DNA of 64,000 bases from Tribonema minus (Eukaryota > Sar > Xanthophyceae > Tribonematales > Tribonemataceae), in assembly GCA_017506865.1 (NCBI GenBank), contig JAFCMP010000183.1:1-64000 (forward strand). Reading direction: 5' to 3'. Shown here one piece after another: positions 36,497-48,050 of the stretch; position 1 is the stretch's first letter; each line of letters begins with the position of its first letter. Below the pieces are notes generated by a model that had not been told where the DNA came from, searched no databases, and worked only from the letters and a program-made list of their open reading frames with translations. The position numbers and the translations under genes are program-made.

Positions 36497-37210
36497 GCGC
36501 TGCAACTGGCTCCGTTCCCCCACACCACTGCTCTCGCCATCACTGCCATCACTGCCGCTGGTGCTATTGCCACTGTCATCGCTGGCAGCACCGGTGCCGC
36601 TGCTGCTGCTGCTGCCGCCGCTTCGATGCTCTCCGCTGTTCAGAGCAGTGCCGCCGGCGCCGCTGCCAGTACCACTGCCGTCGAACTCGCGATGGTGCTC
36701 TCGTTGACGTTGCCGCTTGTGCGCCCTTCGCTGAACCAGAACTTCACCCGCACCATCCCGGGCAGCAGCAGATTCACCGCCACCGCCGCTTCCGACGTCA
36801 CTTTCGGATTCATGATCGCTGCCCTGGTCCTCTCGTCGATGCCGTATCTTGCACACAGGCGCTTTCTGCTGCTGCGCGCGTGCGGCGCTGCCGCCGTCGC
36901 TGACAGCAGCAGCAGTGCCGCAGCCGCCGCCGCCGCCGCCGCTGCTGCCGCCGCCGCCACTGCGCCGCTCGATGCCATCGGACCTGTGCTGATCGCTGCT
37001 GCTGCTGTGGTGGTGATGCTCAGACAGGCGCTGCTCCAGCGCCTCCGCGCGCCGCAGCCCCAGCCTGCGCAGCTCGGAGACGTTCGGCTTGGGCCACACC
37101 AAGCGCGGGAGCTTCATGCGGCGCCTGTCCTCGTACTCCGTCGCGTCAAAGTAGGTGGGACGCTCCGCAGGGCCTGTCGGGCCGCAGACCTGTCGGCGAG
37201 TTGCAGGCAT
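36218..37210 (-). CDS. Unrecognised Ser/Gly/Gln-rich protein, terminal exon or single exon, about 330 aa
   Basis: The function is not recognised. The N-terminal 60 residues look globular (ERPTYFDATEYEDRR, LPRLVWPKPNVSELRRLGLR). Then come His/Ser-rich, Gly-rich and acidic stretches, a KIRHRRED patch, a run of about 13 Gln interrupted once by Arg, and a Ser/Asp/Gly-rich end closing in HAASGR. Two starts fit: ATG at 37210, or entry through a CGACAG acceptor with the exon from 37189. Upstream minus-strand exons may exist near 37.9-38.5 kb but could not be joined. The antisense strand also shows a 298-codon frame (36332-37228) rich in Leu and Ala, which is a shadow of the triplet repeats. A disordered nuclear protein is a guess from composition only. 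Confidence 0.5.
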
Positions 37211-37878
37211 TCGTGGACAATGACATGACAAGAATACGTGCGTCCTGGTCAGCAGGGCGAACACAGCAGCCCTGGCATGCAGTGCGTTTCGAGGGAAGCG
37301 TGACGCATCAGGATGCGACCTCATGAGCTCGCGTGGTGAGCTCGCCGCTGTTGAACGTATACTTGAAGTAGAAATTGAAGTTGATGGGCGTCACCCCTCC
37401 GCACGTCGCATGCGCGTCGCATGAGTGGGGAAAGCCTGGGGGCATGAATGCAGGCAGGCGGGTACACGCGCAGGAGCGTCCGCAGTGTGGCAGCAGTTGT
37501 CATCTTATTTTGGAGCGCGCACAGCGTTTCTTCGCCACAATCACGAGAAAGCCGCGAACTCGTTTCGGCAAAGGCGCTGGCGTGCGCATTGCGGCCAAAG
37601 TGAGACGTGCGTGCACACCGTGCGTGGAACGGAAGGCGGGGCTGGGCCTGGCAGAGGGCGCCCACAACACGGCTCACGACTTGTGACTTGTCAGCAGGCA
37701 GATCCGCGCATCTTCCACTCGCCAAGCTGCAGCAGGTGGGCAAAGCAGCATCACTACACGACACGACACGACGCGGACGGTATGCAAGTAGCTGTTCAAG
37801 AATGAGTGTGTGCATCATACCAATCAGTCTAAGTCAGACGTTACGGCTGAGTCTGATCCAAGTGAGTCATTTATTGTT

Positions 37879-38043
37879 GAGGTTGATGTCGAACTTCATG
37901 AGCAGGGCGTCGGGTGTCCGCCGGGTTCACACACAATTGAAAGTTGCGAACCAGAGTTTGAGTCAAAGTCAGACTTACAAGTTTCATGAGGTTGGCGTCG
38001 AACTTCATGACCAGCCTGTGGACGTCCTCCGGATTAACCTCCA
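37879..38043 (-). repeat. Duplicated exon-like segment encoding an MKFD-NL motif
   Basis: On the minus strand two similar segments (about 38043-37987 and 37930-37879) read VNPEDVHRLVMKFDANLMKL, followed by a perfect GTAAGT donor, and LLMKFDINLNNK, followed by a stop. The codon-level similarity suggests a duplicated coding exon of an unrecognised gene. The first copy's frame continues upstream (YLVYSTPDLIHPIYSLY) through one in-frame TGA at 38050-38048. I could not build a gene from these parts. Confidence 0.4.
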
Positions 38044-38954
38044 CGCGTCACGCGCATCCCTCCCCTGACACCGTGTAGAGGCTGTATATTGGGTGGATCA
38101 AGTCAGGGGTGCTGTACACCAGGTATAGACCCTCCTGTGACGTGCGACTTGAATGGCGGCGGTGGCATGCGCGGCAGCGACATGGTGAGAACCAAGCTGC
38201 GGCCATCCATCACAGGTTCAAGAGCTTGTTGCTTGCGAGTGTGCCTCTCAAAGCATGTGCCATGAAAACGCCTCCAGCATTGGTGGTGTAAAGATCGCTT
38301 CAAATGTCTCATGAAGACCTGCTTCAACGCATCTCATAGTGCGCCCAGTAATGCCCACGCACATCAGCGGTTCAATCAATATTTCAGTAGCAATGTGTGG
38401 AACGTGGAAGCTGAGCGCTGCTGCGGCGTCGCGCACGATGCGGATGCGGCGGCTGCATACGCCGCCTCACTGCTCAAGCCTCAGGTGTAGTCACTTGTTG
38501 CGGATGAGCTCGAAGCGCGCGCTATGTCGCGTGTGCATACATACATGCATGTATGTCAGTGTTTTGTGTACATGTAGGTATATACTATATAGGTATATGT
38601 ATGTAGATATTGCGCATTGGGGGGAGGGGCACAGGGGGGATTTTATGTCCACCTGGATGACATCAAGTGGCTCCAAGACGCCAGTGTGTCAAGCGCAGTG
38701 GGGAACGCCGAAAAAGTGCCGCGTGTCCTGATGCACATGAGCTAACTAGAGTGCACCACACTAAACCCGTTGCCACCAGGAGTGCGCTGGCGCTAGTCTC
38801 TTCTTGATGCCACGTGCCAAAAAACAACAGGGGGGGGGCACAGAGATGGCGCGTACACCCGTAGCACGGGTACGAGTAGGATTTTTTGACGCGCGTTTTG
38901 GGTCATAACCCGTGACCGTAGTATGTATTATATTACTAACCTGCACGCGGTCGT

Positions 38955-39118
38955 TGCCGTGTGAGTTAACGGCAAAAAAGCGTATCGGTCCGCAGCTAAT
39001 AGCTTGCGGTACGAGTAAAGCTCCGCATTACTGCTGCTTTGCACAATGCGATCTCCCTGAGAATAAACGTTCTTCGAAGTTGGGCTGCGGTAGGGATTTC
39101 TTTGTGTGCGATCACTAA
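38955..39118 (+). repeat. Dispersed repeat copy with a Cys-rich reading frame
   Basis: It encodes GPQLIACGTSKAPHYCCFAQ and then LGCGRDFFVCD, a spacing that loosely resembles a GRF-type zinc finger of some transposon proteins. A diverged copy is at 49899-49996 on the other strand. The frame closes at 39118. It is probably the relic of a DNA transposon or another multicopy gene; no ends were identified. Confidence 0.4.
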
Positions 39119-40224
39119 GCCGAGCTGGCTACTTGTAAAAGAAAGCGAGCGATTGCGAGCAAGCACTGATGAGAAAACAGGTCATGTATCAGTCTTTGAG
39201 ACCATATGTAGCAGCTGGGACGCAGTGGCGTCCCCAGGCAAGCAATTGCTTGCATTTGCATGACACGAGGTTCATCAACGCCACGCTGCGCGCTGGCCCA
39301 GTGCATGCTGCCAAAGATATGGCCATCAGTGCATCTAACTGCGTTCTGTGCCCTTACAAGAACGGCTTCAGGTCAAGTTAAAACCTTTCGAGCAGAAGAT
39401 ATTCTACCACTTGCAGCAGTGCAAGCGTTCAACGCCTTGTGGCACACACTGTACGAGGCTACTGCAAATATTTGGCGCAACAGCTGGAAACTCTTTGAAA
39501 CAAAACCCCTGGTCGATCAGCCGCAACCGTACTACTAGTACACGCGTACCCGTTGTCACAGCGCACGAATTCAAGTCGTACCCGTAGCCACTTTCACCAG
39601 TATTTCAAACTTACGCATGTACTTTATGATTTATCTTGCGCCCCTGTTATTCTATTCAAAACAACAAATTTTAGCGCTGCTGTGCACAATCTCTGGCGTT
39701 CAGCTTATATGATCCCAGAGCCCTGTGTCGTGTATGCCTGAGCATGAGGAACTGTTGCATTTGGAAAATGCTGAAGTGTCAACTCACACTAATTGGAGAG
39801 TGCAGATCTTTCCGAACGACTCAACGCCTTGCTGCGACGGTTTGAGGCACTTTAACGAGCCTTTGAAGAAAGTCGCTGCATGCGATGGCCACTTGCAGTG
39901 ATGTGAACAAAATGTGAAGGCAAAAAACTGCTGGTTTTCTTGAGTTGTTGCAGTGCTTCACTTCGAAAGCTTGGGGTAGTGGGGCAACAGATGTGGGCAA
40001 GCCGTATGTAGGCAGTTCACCTGAAATTGGCAGAATACTCCATGGCTTAGACAGGTGCTCCAAGAGCGTCTGCTTTCGACCTATATATGTGCAGCACAAA
40101 AATATGCTTCTTAAGACACGCAGCCAATACTTAGCTGCGCCTACAGAGAAAGCTGTTGAGAACCTCTCACCTGCATTCTCCACTCAATGCTCCCAGCAGC
40201 AATAATACGGAAGCTCGTGCCCTC
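39119..40224. other. Stretch without a supported gene
   Basis: Frames here (for example 39260-39538 plus and 40183-39821 minus) show no known motif. Part may be a continuation of the repeat copy at 38955-39118. I see no RNA gene. Confidence 0.4.
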
Positions 40225-40870
40225 TTGGGCAAAAATATTGCTGTACCAGCAGGTATGGTAGTGTCCGGCATCGTCCTGTCCACGTCCTCCCCTTCCTCCT
40301 TTCTGTTCATCCTTCGTAGCGTCTCACATGGCCGAAAGGCACTACATTCACCAAGCGCAGTGAAAAGTGAACAGAGCAGCCAGGCCCCCCCCACACACAG
40401 TGCACTGAGATCTTTCTCATCAGACACAGGCGCGAAGATACTGATGTGTTGCGTGAAAAAAAAGATCCACGTGTGTTACTGAAGCCTTGCTGCAGTGCCT
40501 GGGGTCCTGGTCCTGAAGCTGATGGTTTCGGCGACTTCCCTTATGTCACCACTAGTCAAAGCATATGGGCAGTCTGGCCTAGAGATCGCCTGCAACGATC
40601 ATCCGCCAAAGTCAGTCTTACAATGGCGCGTGAGACTATGATTTGAGTTAAAATAGGGGAGCCGAAGCAACACCCATGTTCCAGGCATGGTAGTGTCCGG
40701 CATCGTCAGACTCCAGGTCCACGTCCTCGCCGACTCCCTTTTCATGTCCTCCGTCGCGTCTGACCACTGCCAGGCGAATGGTGTCACATGGTGCATCAGG
40801 TGCAGCAACATGATGGACACAGCAATCAGCACCCCCACACACATAGATTTCTTTTCTCATACACAGGCGC
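40225..40870 (-). repeat. Diverged tandem duplication, period about 437 bp
   Basis: Segments GGTAGTGTCCGGCATCGTC at about 40256 and 40689, and CACAGGCGCG at about 40427 and 40863, recur at the same spacing, so 40225-40440 and 40665-40870 are copies. On the minus strand both read an acidic segment; the right copy gives EKGVGEDVDLESDDAGHYH. They look like duplicated exons with flanking intron, but no gene could be assembled. Confidence 0.55.
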
Positions 40871-41702
40871 GTCGCAGATGAAGACTTTGACGAGGTTCAA
40901 CGAAGTTCATACGGTCACCGGTTCTGCTCGTTTGCCAGGCCTTGCGCCGCATACTAGTAGTCACGGTGCGCCAGGCACTGGCACTGGCAGCCAACTTTGA
41001 AAGGTGAGCACATGTTCAGCAGGGGCCCCGGGCCCACTGGCACGCAGTCAGCCTGAGGCCACCCTGCACCATCAAGAAGAGGGAGCTCAGTAACCGATAA
41101 GTACCGTAATTTAAAATTCGAGTACTTGACAAAAGGGTGTGGAGATGTGAAGGATGCCTGATCCAACTTTGAACTTCGAAAGCATGGTGATATGCCATCA
41201 GTGAGTGCGTGCGAGCTTCGCTAGCCGCTGCAACTTGAAAACACATATCGCTCAGCGAACAAGACAAGCAAGCTCAACGGCAATTGCCGCAATCAAGTCG
41301 GAAGAGCATAGCGGGATGTTTGCTGACAGTAGGCGTCGACGACCAGTGAGCCATTGGCAAGCGGTGCTTTTGTCACAGAGTCGGACTGTGACAGTCACTG
41401 TGTCTGTCAGTCACTGTGTCTGTCAGTGGTCGCCGGCATTAAGGCACCGGGTATTCGCGGGGCACGCCACTGGTGAGATGCATTTTATCGTCACATGGTT
41501 TAAAACCACTATAGAACTTCGAATTGAATTTGATTGAACAGTCAATTTGGAAACCTCACAGTGTACACGTGACACTGTGACAACGTTCTGCCAGCCTCAG
41601 AGACTTTAGGAAAACAATCGTTTTGAATGTTCATTAGTCACTGTCATCGTCACCTTGTTCAGTCACTTCGAACTTTTTGCCCATTGCCAGTGGCAAGTAC
41701 TA

Positions 41703-41730
41703 CTACCGTAGTGACTAGTCACTACGGTAG
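41703..41730. repeat. Perfect 28-bp palindrome
   Basis: It reads CTACCGTAGTGACT followed by its exact reverse complement, with no spacer. The outer TACCGTA resembles the ends of the TA-flanked element at 59020-59805, so it could be a collapsed end-to-end remnant. Confidence 0.9.
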
Positions 41731-44700
41731 CAGGAACTTGAAGTTGGCAACTCTCAGCCTGAGTGACTGAAAGGACCCCCTTTTGATCGTTGAAATTGAA
41801 TGTCACTATGACTGTCACAGTCACGGTCACCGTGCTCAATGCTCATCTAGAATCCGTACTAGTAGGTGCTTTTAATTAATTCTCGCTCAGGGCGCAAAAA
41901 AACCCAGATGATGGTCTAACTTGATGCTGCTGTGCGGAATCTGCATGTCGTGTGACTTCTGAAAGTGTCTCAACGACAACCACTCAGACGCCGCCGCCCG
42001 CCAAATGGCATTTCGGGATCCTCCCCTAAGTACGTCCTCCTCCATGTGCCCCCCCCCCCCCGGTCATGTACATCTTTCCGAGCAGCACTGTGCTCAGCAA
42101 CCTCCATCTTTTGCAAATTCAACGTTGAACTTCAATCAACTTGAAGTTGAACTTCAGGTTCCAACTTCAAGGTGGCCCCTTTCACCGAATAACCTCACTC
42201 AGTCTGCCAGTGGCACTGCATCATCCGATTCCGAATGATTCAATACTTGGTAAATAAGTATGAGTGTGTGCTCAGCCTGCCGCATAGACACACTTCAACT
42301 TCAAGTTGTCAATACCATCTTGCCAAGCCAAGTCAATTTTCAGTGCAGCTGCTGTTGCCATGAGCTGCAACTTACCATCTGAATTTCCCCAAAGCTACCG
42401 TAACGGTTGAGTGGCTTCCTACTACTACTACTAGGTTGAACTTCTAGGACTGTTTTTTTTTTTTAATCAAGCCCGGGCCGCCTCGAATCCTTGGATGGAT
42501 TCTGTTGCCAGTGGACGGTTCTGGGATCATCATGGTGTATGTTCTGTGTGAACGTGGCTCAAAAGCTGCAATTGCTTAAGGATGATTTCTAAGCAATTCT
42601 AAGCGTGAATTCACACAAAAAACAGCAACAACAGTACATGCATAGCCGCCAAGTCACACTCTGTCGCCGTACATCGCGCGAGCCGCTGGCGTGCAGCAGA
42701 GGACGCCTCACGAAGCAACAACGGGGCAACCAACGGTGGGCCAGTATCCTTCCTTAAGCTTCTTCCTTCTAAAGGTGTGCAGGAAATGTGTCGAAGAGCC
42801 AGGACCACAGCACCGAACAGCCACGGACCACTGTTGATTTTTCGCTTGGCAAGACACAACACATAGTGGACATAGTGGCAGTGGCGTGTGGTGGGGCTGG
42901 CGCGCTGCCTGCTGTTGGCGTTAGCAAGGACACAGTGCTGCAGGTGGGTGCTTCTACTCGCTTCTTTCTTTCTTGCATTGAGCGAGGGTGAGTCAGAACA
43001 GGCCACTATTATTAGTAGACTCCGCAAGCAGGATGTCGGATGTCGGTCCCTTAGCAGGTAACTCTAGCATCAAAAGGCGTAGCACTGCGGCACTCAGGCT
43101 GGCACGCATACGCTCAGCTCTCGACAGCGCTCCATATCCGAGTCGCGTATCCTTGATGACACACATGATGGCAGACTCTGAGTTGAACTTCGAAGATGGG
43201 CGGACAGATGATGTAGTGGGGAGATGACGCAGCGGCTTCCAAATGCATTCGGGACGTACTTGTATAGATTCAGTAGTATCAGCTAGCAATCGCCTCCAGG
43301 ATCTGGTCACAGTTGTTACAAATTGTCAAATTGAAAGTCATGAGCACGAAAGACTTGGTGACTGTTTACAAATTAAAGTCTGTTGTTGCGTAACAGGGCC
43401 ATAGCGAGCTTGTCACAAGCAACTTTATTTTAAACCATCAGAAAGCAGAGACTAGAATGACATTGTATGGTACTACTACAGTACTACAAGTTGTATGGTA
43501 CTACTGTAGTAGCACTCTGTTCAGCCAGGGTTCAACTTCAACTTAGAGATGGGGGCTGTCGTGCAGGAGCCTGAGGAGGCCCTTGGAACTTCGAACTACT
43601 GTAACAGAAAGTGATGGTACTGGTACTACTAGTAGTACTAGTAGTACCAACAAAAAGAATGAGGCTGCATCGACACATTTTTTCAAATAGATAAAAAACC
43701 AGGGCAGGTTTTTGTTGCCAATGGATAGATTCAGGATTGCTCACGTCGTCGAGTTGACCTTCAAGTTGTCCACACCATACACCGAAGTACGCAACCTTTC
43801 CAACTTGAAGGGTGGGGTCACGGTGATTACTACTGGTAGTAGCCAAACCACTCGCAAAACAAGAGCAGCTCAGCGGAATTGTTAAGCTTGAACACTATCT
43901 TTGATTTCGGCGCACGTGCAAAAACCCCTCAACTTGAAGTCTTGGAGACTCAGTCCAGTGGCTATCTACAAGACCCTCCCTAAATCGTCCGGAGGTGGAG
44001 GGGACTCCTACGTGCATGTGTGAGGAGGCAGCCTTCAAGTTGAGAGTAAATTGCGGTCAGAGCGGAGTCAGAGTCAGAAAGAAAATTGAAACATTTAGGT
44101 TCTACGTCGAGGTGCCAGCGTCGTTCAACATGAAAACTGTTTTTTTTGCTACACCTTGGAAAGTTTGCAGCAACTTCTAAGCTGTTACGCACAACTTCAC
44201 TTCCTGAGGCGGAAAAGTGGTGACACGATGAGCGCGCTCTGCAGGCCGTGAAGCCTGGCCGCAGGCTTGAGACTGCTGCTGCAGTACGATGCGTGCCAGG
44301 CAGCAATGCGCTGCACGCGCTTAGCCTGCCACACCCCACGAGCTGGAGAGCCAGCGCCAGAATAAGCTCGAGGCTTCCCTAGTGGTCCCGCTGGGAGCGG
44401 CAACTCGACTTCAGTGCTCTGATTGGTGAACGGTTGCAGCGATACGCACGTACGCATACCCACCGCAAAAATCAGCAAGCGTGGCATTATGCAGGTGCAT
44501 CGGTAGTGTGGAGAATTGTGCGCGCACCGAAACACCCAATAACTTCTTGAAGCTCGCGCCCTGAAGGGTCCCTCGCCTATAATACTTCAATTTGAAAGTA
44601 TTATGATTGGATTTAGCAAGGAATTGCCAGTGGCACCTAGATAAGGCTTATCAGCTGTGAGCTGTACTAGTAGCTCCACTGTATCATATAGTAATACCAG

Positions 44701-45366
44701 CTTCTATACAGTGTCATGAAGTACCACAATGCAAGCACTACTACTAGTAGAACTAGTAAGTAGTGATAGCACAGTGAATTTGGCATTGCACTAAGTTACT
44801 TCAACTTACTAACTTGAAGACCCGCCGAGGCCCTGCGCCACAAGGTGTACCACTGGCAGGTAGGGCATGGTGGGTGATCAACGAGGGGGTAACTTCAAGT
44901 TGCTAATATATTGAATTCCTTCGACTCGGAGTTGGAGGCTCCTCCGAGTCATACTATGAATCAAGCAGCAAGGAAATGCCCAGACGGGGTACTAGTAGTA
45001 CATAGTACGAGCGGACTGATTTAAAACCCCGGGGCCCCCTCCCAACTTGAAATGTGTCAGCACACAGACTTGCAAATTGGCCTACAAGCGTCATGTCATT
45101 GACTCGGAGCTGCACTGGCAGCCTGAGGCTGCCATGCCAGTGATATTCAACATTGTCAAGTCAACAATAAGATCCGATGATCCCGCTTAGCCACCGTTCA
45201 ATCTGTTTCTGCATCAGCCTGACTGAGTTGCAAGCCGAATTTCACTCTCAAAGTCTGTGGCCCCGGGCCCATACACTGTGACAGTGGCATATACTTGCAA
45301 GGGATTAAGCGGGGGCCCGGGGCCCCATTGGCAAGTCGAACCTCATATCACATGTAATACGGCGTA

Positions 45367-46438
45367 TGGCGGTAGTCTCAGCGCTGAAGTTCGCTCTGAA
45401 GCAGATCTGAAGAGTGACCGGACCGACTGACCACCATCAAGTTGTCAATGACGTGCATGTCACAGGACCTAAGGTGCTTCAGTGTTCTGTCAGTGAGTTA
45501 GTGGCTGTCAGTGAGAGGATGTCCGGGCGGCAGCGGCAGAGCTACAATTATTACCGTATACTACGTACTACGGTAACCGTATTTAATATCCTGTTCGCAA
45601 TATGCACGACTTCTCGTACTACTGCATCAAGTTCCACCTGCCAGTGGCAGTGCTGCAGGATCCCACTACAAACAATGATGAATAGAGCTTTAAATTTCAA
45701 CAAATTCTACGCACTTGAAAATATGGACTGATGTGCACTGCAGGTCAACGGTTGAATATGTCTCTTCAGAATCTGCTCTCATCATAAACCTTGAAAAGTA
45801 CTAGTACTAGTACTGCTACTAGTAGTACTAGTAGTAGAATCCGTAGGTACTACTACTAGTAGGCTAAGTAGTGACTACAGTAACTATTGAGGTCACAGTT
45901 AATAACTGGCAGTAGTCTCTGCGCTGAAGTTCGTTCTGAAGCAGATCTGAAGAGTGACCGGACCGACTGACCACCATCAAGTTGTCAATGACGTGCATGT
46001 CACAGGTGCTTCAGTGTTCTGTCAGTGAGTTAGCGGCTGTCAGTGAGAGGATGTCCCGGCGGCAGCGGCAGAGCTACAATTATTACCGTATAGTATTACT
46101 ACGTACTACAGTAACCGTATTTAATTTCCTGTTCGCAATATGCGCGACTTCTCGTACTACTGCATCAAGTTCCACCTGCAGTGGCAGGGATCCCACTACA
46201 AACAATGATGAATAGAGCTTTGAATTCAAAGAAATTTTACGCACTTGAAAATATGGACTGATGTGCACTGCAGGTCAACGGTTGAATATGTCTCTTCAAA
46301 ATCTGCTCTCATCATAAACCTTGAAAAGTACTAGTACTGGTACTACTACTAGTAGTACTAGTAATAGAATCCGTAGGTACTACTACTAGTAGACTAAGTA
46401 GTGACTACAGTAACTATTGAGGTCACAGTTAGTAACTT
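45367..46438 (+). repeat. Tandem direct duplication, two units of about 535 bp
   Basis: Unit 1 is about 45367-45907 and unit 2 is about 45908-46438. They are nearly identical, from AGTCTC(A/T)GCGCTGAAGTTCG through CAGTAACTATTGAGGTCACAG, and differ by a few substitutions and small indels. No coding frame is shared beyond about 105 codons. It is probably a recent local duplication. Confidence 0.92.
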
Positions 46439-46756
46439 ATTGAAATCCACTCAGTGGCACCCGGGCCGGCAGCCATACTCTGCCACACTGAGTGGTGATG
46501 GAGGCTGTTCGTTCAACTTGCGTCACGGTGTTTGGGCTCCGGCTTCAAGTATTAGAATAATACCAGCATGACCCACTGGCAGGAAGAAATGCATCTCCGA
46601 GTCCGGGTCGTCGTGCTGGACTCCGGTTTCCTGACTCATCACAACAACGTGACTTTAAAAATTCAACGTTTTGTTGTGCAGCCTCAGAGTCTGAGTCTGT
46701 CTAATCATACAACTCACGTTTTGAAAATGAGTTGTACAGACAGTGCCACTGTGGAC

Positions 46757-46900
46757 CACTGATGTTATTTGCAGACTCTACTAGAGTATGCCTCAAACTC
46801 ACTGTCACATTATTTACAGACTCTACTAGAGTATGCCTCAAACTCACTGTCACAGTGAGTTTGAGGCATACTCTAGTAGAGTCTGCAAATAACATCAGTG
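46757..46900. repeat. Triple repeat with a perfect 48-bp inverted arm
   Basis: A 48-bp unit (46757-46804) is repeated directly, slightly shorter and with one change, at 46810-46849, and then appears again as its exact reverse complement at 46853-46900. The second and third copies face each other across only 3 nt, so transcripts would fold into a long hairpin. Confidence 0.93.
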
Positions 46901-47100
46901 CATGCACATTTAGTTATGTCATGCCACAGTGTGCACCGGGTCCCATGGTAGCAGTCCGCCAGGCTCAGGTTGTCAGTGAGCGTGACGCCCAAGCCTAGCA
47001 GACTGTCAGCAGACTGTTGCACATGATGGCCCTAGTTTTCTCAGGCTTAATAGGCTGTTGTTGAATTACTAGTACAATACTTCAGAAGTAGTACCGTCAT

Positions 47101-48050
47101 GTGCCTAGTTAGGTCGACCGGGCCAACATTACTAAGCATCGTCAAATAAATTTAAGCACTTGAACACTGCATGAGGATCACGCAAAAACTTTGAAAGCAC
47201 CAGCCTGAGGCCTATTTAAGACAGAGCATCAATGACACCCCCGGGCCGTATGAGCACACAATGACCATCCATGAGTGCGGTTGTGTTTTTATTTGCCTTT
47301 TGAAAAAAACTGTTTCGCCAAATAATTCAACTTGCAGGTGAAGTTGGTTTTGCGAGATGCGAGAAACGTGTGTAAGGCCGTCAGTATCATGATGCGGCTG
47401 ACTTTACATCAATAGCACAACACTCGTGAGCCTGGCACTTGCCATCTGCCTGCCTGCTATGGTGTTCCGGTTCATTTACATAACTGTGCTCACTGTGTGA
47501 GCACACCAAAAGGCCACGCAACCATAAGGTAGACACGGCAAATGCCACCAGCCTGAGGCCTGATTGAGAATGCCAGAATAAACACCTGGGCGTAATTAGG
47601 AATCGGATTGGTGCCCGGTACACGCCAATTGTTGGCCCGGTCGGCCTAATTAGGCACATGACGGTGTCATATTATTACTTTTTCATTTCTGAACACGAAC
47701 AAAAATATTGTAGAGCTCTATAGGTGACAAGGTGTTGTGAGCCTCAATTTGAAAGTGAATGCCTTTCACCAATCAACCATCGTCGCCGCCGCAGCGGCGG
47801 CAGTTGGCCATGAGTCAAACAGACTGAGTGCCAACATTTCTTACAAATTATATTATTGTACAGTAACTTCTGAAGTAGTAATACTACAGTACTCAGAGTT
47901 AACTTTCTTTTGCTGCTGCTTGACAAATTGAGTGACACTGTGCTGCTTGCTGCTTCTTCTCATGCTGCAGGCTCGTCATCACTGGCGAATAATATACAGC
48001 AAATTAGTGCTTCAGTCACTGTACAGTGTCACGCGGCACAGCAGCACCGC
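47101..48050. other. Upstream region of the beta-helix gene
   Basis: No gene was found. The region holds one copy of the dispersed repeat (about 47690-47840). The reading frame of the next gene stays open upstream to 47910, but the signal-peptide-like start at 48051 is preferred. The promoter is expected within it; no clear core element was seen. Confidence 0.5.
47690..47840 (+). repeat. Dispersed repeat, copy 1
   Basis: It shares GTAGAGCTCTA-AGGTGACAAGG and GGCCATGAGTCAAACAG with copies at 55091-55311 and 57775-57987 and is the most diverged and shortest of the three. Confidence 0.7.

Larger units (their letters stand above)
41600..47100. repeat. Palindrome- and ACTAGT-rich non-coding region
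   Basis: This 5.5-kb stretch has no convincing gene. It is packed with GTACTACTAGTAGTAC-type strings (for example near 43617-43650, 44738-44760, 45797-45860 and 46328-46395), copies of AACTTCAA/TTGAAGTT (near 42118-42172 and 43530-43545), TACCGTA palindromes and CACTGTC-type repeats near 41390-41430. Short minus frames at 43310-42993 and 44535-44197 have no recognisable motif. Confidence 0.7.

Noticed and set aside
36332-37228. 298-codon plus-strand Leu/Ala-rich frame
   Set aside because: It is the reverse of Gln/Ser/Gly triplet tracts in the minus-strand gene and has no start context or domain.
42611-43310. Minus-strand frames of 105-138 codons
   Set aside because: They have no recognisable motif and lie at the edge of the palindrome-rich region. 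Splice sites do not connect them to any gene.
41600-47100. CRISPR array or phage-type repeat region
   Set aside because: Repeats are irregular palindromes without constant-length unique spacers, and the sequence is eukaryotic.
47910-48050. Upstream extension of the first beta-helix exon by 47 codons
   Set aside because: The in-frame ATG at 48051 gives a signal-peptide-like N-terminus; the extension is polar and low in information. It may be 5' UTR.
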